From: Sclerotiophoma versabilis
Lineage: Eukaryota > Ascomycota > Dothideomycetes > Pleosporales > Didymellaceae
Length of the DNA: 64,000 bases
NCBI GenBank assembly: GCA_012274445.1
Contig: JAAROD010000076.1
Span: forward strand, 372,001 to 436,000
Reading direction: 5' to 3'
How positions within the stretch are numbered: position 1 is the first letter of the stretch; the number at the start of each line of letters is the position of its first letter. Positions 11,386 through 21,589 of this stretch are shown here, piece by piece. A model generated the notes under the pieces. It did not search any database. It was not told the DNA's origin and saw nothing but the letters and a program-made list of their open reading frames with translations. The position numbers were made by a program, and so were the translations under genes.

Positions 11386-12267
11386 ACGAGTAAGAGTCAT
11401 GAAAAGATGAGGATCAGCAAAGGAAAGTGTCTAGTTTCTGAACACCGTCTTGAAGAGCTCTGGACGACTGACATGGTAAAACCATACCAACTGCAATGTC
11501 ACCGCAGTAAGACTGCGGCACACCTAACAGCACAAACTTCAGTGTCTTCAACTCTTCATCGGGCAATGACATCTGTCCACCACAAAAGATTTTTTACCAA
11601 CTCATGATCAACACTTCCAAACTCACAGCTATTCTCAATCATGTTTGTACATAGTCTCCTCACGTTTGTTCAGATGTCCTCGCACAGTACCGTCTGACCC
11701 TACCTATCTGCGTCATGGGTTCTTTACCATGGTTGCAAGGCCGAATCATATTTACATTCTTGGACGCATTTACTCCTGTCAGCTAACCTTTTTGGTGAGT
11801 CACAAACAAACCAGAGGTGACAAGCAGTGATGCGGGCTAACGAAAGGAACAACGTCCTGGCTCAGGTTTCCAGAGATGTGAAAACCGACATAGGTGGCAT
11901 TAACGCAGCAAAACTGGTGATGTTCACATGATAAAAAAAACATTTAGCTTCACCTCGTACAGCTAGTAACCTCGATCTGGATGGACACGTTCCCTGGGGA
12001 TGCAAAGCGTACAGTCAGACCCACAATACACAAGTTTTGCGGCACGCCTTAAATATCTGCATAGACTAACCTTTCCCAATTTTGCTCCAACATCAGGCAC
12101 CAACTTTGGACTACGTTCAGGAACAATGGACGTCATACCAACTCCGTGTAGACACGGTAGCCTTTTCGGTATCTGTTACACCTAATAGCACATCGAAGCC
12201 GGAGCCTAAAACACAGCTCTTTGCAACACTGGTATCGTATCCACGCACACTCCTCATCGTATCCGCG
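11386..12267. other. Intergenic
   Basis: 880 bp between tandem plus-strand genes. It holds the Phe-tRNA synthetase 3' region and the upstream region of the LRR-like gene. The LRR-like frame is open back to 12082 but only with a TTG start, so the upstream part is taken as 5' UTR. No other gene is supported. Confidence 0.4.
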
Positions 12268-13749
12268 ATGCTCAATGAACTCCTCCTCCGTCTAGCCTAC
12301 GTCGCATATGGCTTCAATGAATTCTCTGGCCCGCCCTGGAACGCCTCACTTCCTTGTCCCACCGCAATTGCAGCCAGACCTCACCGCAACTCATACTGCC
12401 TCCAGAATCCAAATGCCATATATTGCCGGTTCCCCAATATGACGCTCACCCACTCCGCACTCACACATTGCCCTAATGTTGAGACACTTGACGTGTGGCT
12501 CGATTATGGCGGTTGTTTGGGTGCAGAAATGGATCGCTCGGACTTTCCATTCTTGGAGGGTGAAAAGTATCCTTCACTGAAGATTTTGAACTTGGATGGC
12601 TACAGCTTTGGTGGGTTGGATATTTGGCGTGAGGAAGAGGAGTGGAAGATGAAATACCGCATGGGTCCGGTAGGCGAGAGTGAATGGTGGGATGAGAGCT
12701 CGTGGTCGAGAGTCAATGAGTGGGTGGATTCAGGTAACAATGAGTTGAAGAGGCAGTGGAAGCAGCAAGGAAAGCCAAAGACAAACTTGGGTATGTGGCT
12801 GCAAGCTATGGACTGGAGTCAGCTGGAAGAACTGAGTATCAACGCGGCAAGGACAGAGATGCTCGATGCTATCCGAGAGTTGCCCAAACGTCTCACGTCG
12901 CTCAAAACCCTGCACCTAGAATCTCTACCCTTCATCCAAGGACTGAAGAACCACACACTGGAAACCCTGCGATGGATTGGCACAACGCGACCTGAATACC
13001 TGAACGCAATCCTCTCCCAGCAGGGCCAAAGTCTAAAGAGCCTAGAGTACAGGTGCAACGAGGTCTCCTGCCCTAACTGGCCCGACCACATCGACACTAG
13101 CACGCTCCCGCTCCTCGCCCCAGCCCTCGAGCACATCAGCATCAACCTGCCGCGCAACAACAACGGCACCTGGCCGCTCGCGCATCTCTCAGCATTGGCT
13201 CGCATGCCATCTCTCACATCAGCAGATCTCTACTTCCGCCTGCAAGCGCCGTGCGCCGCACGCGAGCACTTCCTTGGCTTCGTGCGCTTGGATGGCGGGA
13301 AAGCGTATCGCGAGTATAGACACTCCGAGGAGTACAGAAACTGTCGTGGTACAAATCTTTTTTCCGCTCCGTACTTGAATGCAACAACCGCTATGGGCAT
13401 GTTTAGCTATCTGCGCTCTGAGAATTCCAACCACAATCTCACTTCTGTTACGTTTCGTACAGGCGACTGGGCTCCACCCCTGCCGCAGTGGTGGCCTGAG
13501 CCGTTCATGGTGGACCGACGCGGCGTCGTGTACTGCAATCTTGAGCAGGGGAAAGAGGTGTGCAAAGCGGAGAATGAGGGGTATTGGCAGCATAGGTCTG
13601 GTGGGCAGTGGGAGTGGGATGGTGAGACGTGGATTGTGGACAATGACTTTGAAGAGCTTGATGATGCACAAATTGAGGAAGATGTTGCGTGGGAAGAGCG
13701 GATTAAGGAAAAGATGAAAACCCGGATTAAGAGTTATTATGTCAATTGA
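12268..13749 (+). CDS. LRR-like repeat protein, function unknown (intact family member)
   Basis: Single-exon gene of 493 residues from the first ATG of the frame (12268, MLNELLLRLAYVAYGF). I do not recognise a named domain. The middle shows an irregular leucine-rich solenoid pattern: PSLKILNLDGYSF, LTSLKTLHLESLPF, TLETLRWIG, SLKSLEYRC, ALEHISINLP, SLTSADLYF. There are several conserved Cys (YRCNEVSCPNWPD) and a C-terminal block VTFRTGDWAPP followed by a strongly acidic tail. The N-terminus is hydrophobic but not a clear signal peptide. Two further copies lie in the window: a 3' part at 1-420 and a reverse-strand relic at about 14150-14775. The intact frame with conserved Trp/Cys positions suggests this copy is under selection. 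LRR-like proteins of this sort in ascomycetes may be F-box relatives without an obvious F-box, or protein-binding scaffolds; neither is shown here. Confidence 0.75.
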   Translation: MLNELLLRLAYVAYGFNEFSGPPWNASLPCPTAIAARPHRNSYCLQNPNAIYCRFPNMTLTHSALTHCPNVETLDVWLDYGGCLGAEMDRSDFPFLEGEKYPSLKILNLDGYSFGGLDIWREEEEWKMKYRMGPVGESEWWDESSWSRVNEWVDSGNNELKRQWKQQGKPKTNLGMWLQAMDWSQLEELSINAARTEMLDAIRELPKRLTSLKTLHLESLPFIQGLKNHTLETLRWIGTTRPEYLNAILSQQGQSLKSLEYRCNEVSCPNWPDHIDTSTLPLLAPALEHISINLPRNNNGTWPLAHLSALARMPSLTSADLYFRLQAPCAAREHFLGFVRLDGGKAYREYRHSEEYRNCRGTNLFSAPYLNATTAMGMFSYLRSENSNHNLTSVTFRTGDWAPPLPQWWPEPFMVDRRGVVYCNLEQGKEVCKAENEGYWQHRSGGQWEWDGETWIVDNDFEELDDAQIEEDVAWEERIKEKMKTRIKSYYVN

Positions 13750-14149
13750 CATATTAATGACATTAAAAGCTTAACCCACGAATGACCAGAATCGGAGGAA
13801 GTTGATTAGATAGAGTCTTATTCTATGCACATATGCAGCAAAGACATCTCTCTCATATTGCTGCTGCGCGGCCATTTATAATTGCCTGCTTCTTTCATGG
13901 CTACTCTCTGGCCTTCTCATTATCCTACGTACCTGTTTCCTGCTTTAAAATAGCTAATTCAGATACGTCTCTGATCAAGCAAGGTGTGGCATCATACATA
14001 ACACGTTCTCTCGGCTCTAGTATGCTCACTGCATTTATTGCGCGCTTTGCAACTATTTGCTTCGCCAGACTGCATTGTAGCTTCAGTTCCGGTAATGGCC
14101 ACACCAATTCCCTACTGTGAAGATGACGCGCTGTAGATTCGAGCTACTA
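13750..14149. other. Intergenic between the LRR-like gene and its inverted relic
   Basis: About 400 bp, moderately AT-rich, with only short frames. Nothing recognisable. Confidence 0.35.
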
Positions 14150-14775
14150 CAAACGCAGGGGGAAACATCTGCTGCAGTGCTCGGGTTAAGATTGAGGATC
14201 TGAAAGGCGATTTTGCCTGATAAGACTTCCGCTGGATACGCGTTTTGTGCTCGTCACGCCGTTGTAGACTCTCCCTGGAGAGAAAGAGGTTGGGTTGTAG
14301 GGTCGAATTGAGCAGTTCTTCGCGCGCATGGCAGTCGCTCTGCATTTCAAAGTACAAATCTACGCCCCCCAAGCTTCTCCACTCTCGATATAGCTTGTAG
14401 ATCTTCCCATGACCATGGCCCACCATGCGGCATATCGATGCTGATTTCTCCCAGCTGTGGCGCTGGAATCGGGGGATTTGAAGTATTAATGTACTTTAGA
14501 ATTGTAGGACATGCTAACTCGTGGCAACGGTATTAGGAGATCGGAACGACTGGCCTTGATGCGCAGATATATCATCTGATTTTGCAGTCTTTGTACACCT
14601 TCCCCACTTCAAGCCTGTGAGCGTGTTATGTTACAGTCCAATTGTATGCAGATTAGACTGATGGACCGCTTGGAGTGATTTAGCGGTCGGTGCTGGAAGC
14701 ATTGCTGTTTGACCTCGGGTGTCAAACATGAGCTTGTGATGCTCGGCACGCATACAATGTGGCATCAGTGTTTTC
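14150..14775 (-). pseudogene. Reverse-strand relic of the LRR-like family
   Basis: Translating the minus strand in three shifting frames gives a clear match to the middle and C-terminal half of the protein at 12268-13749. Aligned blocks, relic/intact: NTLTGLKW/HTLETLRW, HQGQSFRS/QQGQSLKS, YRCHELACPTILKYINTS/YRCNEVSCPNWPDHIDTS, then PAPQLGEISIDMP/LAPALEHISINLP, and VDLYFEMQSDCHAREELL/ADLYFRLQAPCAAREHFL. An in-frame TAA replaces a Lys position before NTLTGLKW, a shift occurs between QSFRS and YRC, and another occurs just before VDLYF. The relic lacks the first half of the gene and cannot encode a full protein. The limits are approximate because similarity fades at both ends. Homology and disruption are seen directly; duplication followed by decay is inference. 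Confidence 0.8.
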
Positions 14776-16542
14776 TCCTTCGATTAGAAATGGCTGCAAG
14801 AGGTTGCGGATCTGATTGCATAACAAGGTTGCCTCTGCTGCGGTTGTGCCAAGCCATGGCTTCAATCGTTGTCCAATCCTGTGCGCAATCCGACGAGCCA
14901 AGTCCTGGAATCAAAAACATAAGACTTTGTCACCTCAGTCATGTCTTATCTTCGGTCTTTTATGCGTAAACAAGACTTTGTCTTGACATTTGTGAGGGCT
15001 CGGTCTTGAAAGTTTCAATGAGGCCAACCTTGGTACCCTTCACTTTTTATAAGGCCACCTGCATCGTCTCAACCCGATCTGGCGCAAAACATATTCCAGC
15101 AAAAACCTGCCATATGTATCAAGAGTATCGTGACTAGATGTTACGAACATCTTCGAACATCTTGTAGGCAGAACAGTGATGTGCGATATGTTGGCTACGA
15201 GACCGAGGTGACATGGTAACGACCCACTTAGCATTGGCATCACTGTTGATTGGCTATCAGGAAGCTTAGCTCGGGAGGATGCCGCAGTGGGCGGTGCATT
15301 AAAGTGGAGTTGTAACGGCCCGATGCAGACTGCAGTAGGGCGCTGCAGATTACAGTCGGCGCAATATCAGGAACGCAGTGCCGGCGATCTCTGAAATCGA
15401 GCAAAGCCTGGAATTACGCCCGACTCTTTCCTTGAATGTACCGAATAATTTCCTCTGGCTTTCAGGACACACAGCTCAACATACCGTACAAAAGCCCACG
15501 ACTATGAGAATGTGGCAAGACCAGAAATGTTCTCAACACCAGCGAGCTCGCTACTCAACGAACCAAGGATCGACGGAGTTGCTAAAGGCACAGGACATAA
15601 TGCGGAGGTTCAAAGATACCTCCTCATAGCGACAAGCAACTGATTGTTACAACAACACCAAATCGAAGGCACTGTATAACACAGCTGGATTATCTGCAGA
15701 GTCCCTCTAGCCCAGTCAAAACCATTGGGGGGTTCACCTTCGGACTTCGTAACACACTTTGCTGAGTTGAGCAGGTTTACCTGTGTTGTGTTGCTTCGTG
15801 TTGTCTAGACAATGACTCGGCAAGGGCGTCATCAGCGGTCTGTGCGAGCAAAGAACTCAGTCTCCCGCCACCTCCATTTGCACTCGAATTCGCACAACGC
15901 ACTCTTTCGGCTACAATAGTCAGGAAGACGTCCGGAAGTGTGTAGTCTTTTCTGGTATGCACTGATAATCTTATCTGGAAGAGGGAAGAAAGCGACACAA
16001 GTACGAAGAAATGCGGATCGTCGGTGCAATGCCGATCACCCTTCACGCTGCGCCACACCCGATCCAATTCCCCAAAGATCGGACGCCGCTCCGATAATAG
16101 TATGCTAAGAATAACAACCCCGTATGCTTAGACCGCTCCCAACTTTGCTGCTTGCAAAGAGTGGTTGGAGTTCTGTGGTACAGTAACTCCTCAGTTCGTG
16201 CATCTTGAGGGGAAACATTGACCCCGCATGCAGTGGCATTACCAACATGCCAACCACCCACTTTTTGAAGTAATCGAACCAAAGCTAAACATCGATGTCG
16301 TGGAAGTTCTCGGAGTCAATCCGGAGGCTGGTAATTATGATTCACAAGCGCTAGGGAGCTGGACCCATCAGCTAGCCATGGTTTGCCTCTCGAACACGAG
16401 GTAGTACGAGTGTGGAAGTATGTATAAAGGTATACTGTAATGCCTGCTTCTGCATCAACATCATCACACCTCCTTTCAAGAGATTTGCACGACACCGCAT
16501 CGTTCCCACCATTGCAATATCTCCTCGACCACCCCGATCAAC
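14776..16542. other. Gene-poor region
   Basis: About 1.8 kb with no supported gene. The right end holds the promoter of the surface-protein gene (a tataaa at 16422-16427, about 115 bp before the ATG). Short frames elsewhere lack family features; part of the left side may continue the LRR-like relic beyond recognition. Confidence 0.4.
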
Positions 16543-17334
16543 ATGCAATACACCATCTTCACCCTGCTGGCAACAGCCGCATCCATTGCCTCAGCACAAA
16601 GTTCTGCCAGCTCAGCTGCTGCCTCCACCAGCCAAACTCCGACCGGTGCCGTGATCCCAATTGGCGGTGTCTGCACACTAAAGGGCACACCATGTGCCCT
16701 GGGCGCGAACTGCTACGCTGTGAACTCTATGCTCCAGCTTAAATGCGGCAACTTCCAAGCCACATGCACCAGCGACGAGCAATGTGCCTTTAACACCTGC
16801 GAGCAAGGCTTCTGCAACGGAATCATACCTCCTTCTTCTTCCGCCTCGGCGTCGCCTACCATCACAAGCACACCGACTGGCGGCTACACTCCTGCTCCCT
16901 CGTCGACAGTTACTGCGGCTCCTGGATCTCTCCCGCTCGGCGCTGAGTGCAACCCCTTCGCGAGCTCAAGCCAGTGCGTTGCTGGCGTAAAGTGCTGGGC
17001 TAGCAACTCGGGTTTGATTGCTAGGTGTGGCAACTTCAATGCCGCTTGCACCAGCGACTCGCAATGCGCTTACAACACTTGCAACAACGGGCTCTGCAAT
17101 GGTTTCCTGGCTCCTTCTAGTGCGGGGAACTCCACTATGGCCGCCTCATCGACTGGAAGCGTTGGGCCAAGTGGTAAGACGTCTCGAAGCATGATGGGAA
17201 CTGCTACCAGGAATGGCACTGGCAGTGCAACACAAACAAGCAGTGTAGCGCAGTTCACCGGTGCTGCGTCGGTTGCTACCTTGGTACCTGAGGTTATGGC
17301 AGTGGTACTTGGTGTTGCTGCTTGGGCTCTGTAG
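16543..17334 (+). CDS. Secreted GPI-type surface protein with two eight-cysteine repeats
   Basis: Single-exon gene of 263 residues. A signal peptide (about residues 1-18, ending ASA) is followed by a Ser/Thr linker, a Cys-rich unit (C44-C91), a second Ser/Thr/Pro linker, a second unit (C136-C185), a long Ser/Thr/Gly-rich stretch with N-x-S/T sites and a hydrophobic C-terminus (VPEVMAVVLGVAAWAL) typical of a GPI-anchor signal. Each unit has eight cysteines with matching spacing: after C3 both have C-x10-C-x6-C-x5-C-x4-C-x4-C, and share CGNF, CTSD.QCA.NTC and G.CNG. It is therefore probably a cell-wall or plasma-membrane protein, with four possible disulfides per unit. I do not recognise the repeat as CFEM or another named domain. 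Role in adhesion, wall structure or host contact is only conjecture. Confidence 0.85.
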   Translation: MQYTIFTLLATAASIASAQSSASSAAASTSQTPTGAVIPIGGVCTLKGTPCALGANCYAVNSMLQLKCGNFQATCTSDEQCAFNTCEQGFCNGIIPPSSSASASPTITSTPTGGYTPAPSSTVTAAPGSLPLGAECNPFASSSQCVAGVKCWASNSGLIARCGNFNAACTSDSQCAYNTCNNGLCNGFLAPSSAGNSTMAASSTGSVGPSGKTSRSMMGTATRNGTGSATQTSSVAQFTGAASVATLVPEVMAVVLGVAAWAL

Positions 17335-17604
17335 GCTTTTGCACTATAAAGTGTTCTTACTCAGAGAGAGTCAGAGAAGAGATCCAAAAAGAACGGCGCT
17401 TGGAACAGCGACTCCGATCTGAGTGTGGGCTTGGTTGCATGATCGTGTAATTATCGTTGTATTTAGTAATAATACATGTAATAATGAATCATTCAAGCAC
17501 CGACCATATCCTCCTGCATGCTTGAGATTATCCACCATCTATTATATGCAGTATCCCATTTGAACGCGCATGTACCGAAATTGACCTCCATATCCACTAT
17601 AGCT

Positions 17605-19344
17605 CTACGCTTTTTCAAACGGGCTCATCTTGACCTTGACATCATGCGGCCATACAAACCACTGCTTGTGCAAATCCCACTCCTTACTCTGATCCTCAAG
17701 CTCAATCTACAACACACACATCAGCCTCGTTCTATAAACGAAAGTCATGCAGGAGTTGAACTTACATTGTAGTTCCCAAACACAAAACTCACCACCTTGT
17801 ACAATTCCACCAACGCAAGCGGACGTCCCAAGCAGACACGGTTGCCGCCGCCAAATGACATGTCAGCGTCCTTCATCTTCTTCAGGCGCGCTAAGTATAC
17901 TTCCTCACTCTCGCTATCACCCTGAAGCCATCGCTCAGGACAATACTGCTCAGCGTCGTCGCCAAAGATCCGTTTGTCTGTGTGCATAACCCATGGGTTA
18001 GTCCCCACAATGGTGCCAGGTGGGAGGACAGTGCCATCTGGGAGCGACATGCCCGTAGCGGGAACAACGCGCTCAAGGATGTGGCCCACGACGGGATGGA
18101 TACGCAGACCTTCTTTGATGCAGGCATCCAAGTAAGGTAATCTCTCAAGGGCTTGGTAGGGTGCTGGGCTAGGGAGGTTGGCGTCTCGAAGTTCTTGTAC
18201 GAGCTTTGCTTTGGCGGTGGGTGACTTGAGTAGATGGTAGAAAGTAGCCTTAGTGCAGATCGCGAGAGTATCTGCGCCTCCAAGGATGTTAAGGATCATG
18301 TAGCCGATAACTTCATTATCGCTTACAAGCTCTGGATACTCTTTCTTCGCGGCGAGGAAGCCGTTGACGAAGTCTTTCTTGTCCTTGAACACGTCGAGGT
18401 TCTGCATGCGCTCCATGAATCGCTCTACTGCATACCCTGCAGCAACTGCGAAATCGTCAAACTTGTAGAACTTGGTCAGATGCGGGTTTTTGCCCAGCAG
18501 CTTGTCAAGCTTAGGAATCTGCCCAACCTATAGACTGTTAACGGACCGTGTCACCATAAGATCCTCTGATCACTTACCACAGAGAAGTACCTCATGACAT
18601 TCTCAGCAGTCTGCAGCATACCGCCAACATCTTTACCTTGCTCCATGAAGCCCATGCGCTTGCTCCAGGTCATATCTCCAAGGAAGTCCCACGCGAAGTA
18701 CGAGATCCAGTCAGCGATGTCACACGTCTTGCCTTTGTTATCACCATGCATGAACCTGCGTTCAAGCTCTGAGCCGAAAACACGAAGATCCTCATTCATA
18801 AGCGGTTCCAGTTGCAGAGCACTCTGGAGGCTATATAGCCTTTGAACTGGCTTAAGACCTTGGGCATGGTACTGGTTGCTGCGTGTGCTGAACAAGTTTT
18901 GAATGAGATGGCCATTCTGAAGAGCATCGTTTACTACGATATGTTAGCAGACATATACTTTGTGTTGTCGTTTGACCTCATACCAGAGTAGTAGTTGCTC
19001 TATGAAACGATCAGTATACTACTATGCACTGTGTTCAGGCTGCCACTTACCTTCAAGAACGTGCCTCGAGTGGAGTAAATTGTTTTGAGCAGACTTGCAT
19101 CTGCAACACTAACTGTATTCGGACCGAGACGAACCACGTCACCGTACTTCTTGTGCAACTCTTTCTGCGTCTCGATGTGCGTCTGACCGTAATGGTTATA
19201 GAAGCGCCAGAAGTTTGAGAACTTAGCCAGGAAAGGGCCAGGGATCTTCTTCAGCGGTGAACCCAGATATGCAACAACATACTGAATGACCAATACAACT
19301 GCTCCGAGGCCAAGCACCTTCAGTAGCAAAGAAGTCAGTGCCAT
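17605..19344 (-). CDS. Cytochrome P450 (pisatin-demethylase-like group)
   Basis: Five minus-strand exons: 19051-19344, 18984-18999, 18578-18933, 17766-18527, 17605-17706; introns 50-59 bp; 509 residues. The second exon is only 16 bp, and joining it restores the family-like stretch LKSNYYSVNDALQNGHLIQNLF without a frame break. Visible P450 features: N-terminal membrane helix (about residues 5-27), PGPF proline-rich hinge, I-helix GGADTLA in place of the usual A-G-x-D-T, ExxR (EGLR) in the K helix, PERW, and the haem-binding loop FGGGNRVCLG with the Cys thiolate. The last exon supplies the final beta region, ending KVKMSPFEKA. Such enzymes are ER-bound mono-oxygenases that take electrons from P450 reductase. 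The heme-loop and C-terminal style resemble fungal pisatin demethylase/benzoate hydroxylase-like P450s, but the substrate is unknown and no biosynthetic partner is adjacent. Confidence 0.92.
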
Positions 19345-21589
19345 GCTTGTGTGTGCAACGAGAGTGAACAGAGGAAATCGAGCAGAGATCGGTAGAGGGG
19401 CAGAAGCGACCTGTATAATCTGCGACCGATTGCATGGGATTCTACAACAGTTAGACCCCTGCAGATCGATCTCAAGGTACCGCGCAAGGTACAGGGGTCT
19501 GGCAGGAAGGGTTCTAATGGTTGATGAGCCGCGGAGGTAGCCAGCGTAAGCCGAATCATATCGTTCGCATAGCAGTAACAAAAGAACATACATATTTTTC
19601 TTTCATGAACGTATCACAAACCACCTTCCGATAGCTTTACCTCTCGGAGTCAATGAATGCCACCACCCATCTTTCCCGGCCGTAATGGGTGATGTTGAAG
19701 TGTCGTAAATTTACAGTAGGCAATGGTTAGTCACAATGGTGTATCGTTTTTTGCAGACTGCTATTCCGTCTCATCTCAGATTCACTAGTGTATAAAATCT
19801 TGACTTGCAATGCCCCAATGGAGGGGTACAGCGGCAACATAGTCTTGCTCTTATCTTATTTTGCTCGCGTTGGTCTGGCCATCTCGGGGGAAGGCGCTAG
19901 CGTACGAGAGACGGTTGACGATCTACTGAAGTTCTGTGTTTGGGGGCAACCACCATGTGCATACAGCGGTCAAAGTGGGCGAACTGCAACGCTTGCCACG
20001 CGTGTAATGTGGTAGCACAGCATCTGCAGGGGGATTGCGGTGAGAGTTGTTCGTGACACTGCTGGACAACGGTGTGGGGAGGATGGATCGGGGCGGCGGA
20101 TGCGCAAGTCCCCACTGGCTCGCTTAAGTTGCGTGACGGGAAGGGACCCCGTTCCCGTTTAGTGCCTGCACCTCCCTTCACTTACATATCCACATGCTTA
20201 GTTTCAATGACGACAATCGGGCCTTTGGGTTGGAGATACTGCCTCTGGCTTGCCCTGTTCCGTAACCTTCGCGTGCCGTCAACGTACCGATAATATGGCC
20301 AAGCAATACAGCATTGTCGCAAATATAGAGATGCAGGCCAATCTCAGGCCATTGCAACCATCCACCATCCAGAGCATGGATAAGGCGAGCGATATCAGCC
20401 TTAGATCCACAAATAACTGAGATGGCTTCGGGGAACGAGCGAGCCGCTCCCGTGCAGCCGCTGACATCGCTCAAGCGTGTAAATGTAACACAGGTGATTG
20501 GGTATTGTGAAACCACTGACGACTTCGTTGACCGAACCTGAGCGTCCGGACAAATGACAGCAGGCAAACGAGCAAAATTTGCACGTCTCCGTACTTTTAC
20601 AGTAGTGTTGACCTGTCGTCCCAAAAACCCGGATACGAAGGATTGGAGGCGTCAACTCTGGTGGAGACCGGTTGCGCGCTCCTCCGCACCTCGTAAACGA
20701 CCTCGAAAGGACACGAGAGGCCCCCCCCCCTTCTCCCAAATAGCGCTTGCACACATTGTGTAAAGCCAAGGTATGGACAGCTACACGAGCGCTGAACGAG
20801 CTGTGGAAGACCATCGTGCCTCATCCCAGCTCGAGAGACCCTGACGTGAGCATGGACAGTTAGTGACAACTTATATTACGTTAATCGATTAATAGAGATC
20901 TCCTGTCTCATGGACATAGCTTCAAGGTCTATATGCACGCCATCACATATCACGTACATCACATCTTAGCCTCATGTACCTGTCAGGGACAGCCAGCGGC
21001 AACTTACTTCTTTGAGACCTGCTCCGAGTGAGACACATGGCCCTATGCAGCTCAGTCGCGTGGCATTCGACGAGCAAATGCTAGATTGCGCCTCCTCACG
21101 TTCTGGATGAGGGGCCTGTCATCCCCCATGTCCTTTCGAGTATGGACGCGCTTCTACCCGCAACAAACGAAGACAGTGACGATCTGCCTAGCGCCCGTCG
21201 GCAGCGCAAAGTCAACGTCAAGTTGGAGTAGTTTGATGGGGATGATAGAGGCATGCCATGCTGGCTAGGTCCACTCAAGGGCCGGATATTCTATATATCA
21301 CTTCTCTGTATTTTTTGTAGCGCTTGCCATTGTCTCTCTCTTATTTTTTTTCGCCGCTCCTTCTCCTCATCCATACTGAAACACTTGGAAAACAGCGTCC
21401 TTCGTTCATTGGACCTTCAGCTGTCAAGTGCTTACTGTTAAAAGCGGCTCCAGATCCTTGTTGCATTTGACAGAGCATTTAACCTCTGTCTTCGTCCATC
21501 GGAGACTGTCATCTTGCCGGCGTGGCTGACTCCAAGCCGGGAGTGGTCTTTCAGTTGCTTCGAAGGCATACATATTGACAACAGCAAAG
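19345..21589. other. Long gene-poor region
   Basis: About 2.2 kb between divergent starts (P450, minus; rhodopsin-like, plus). It should hold both promoters. A 10-base C run is at 20721-20730. A 148-codon minus-strand frame at 20178-20624 is the only sizeable frame and is discussed as a finding. No transposon ends or repeats were recognised. Confidence 0.45.
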
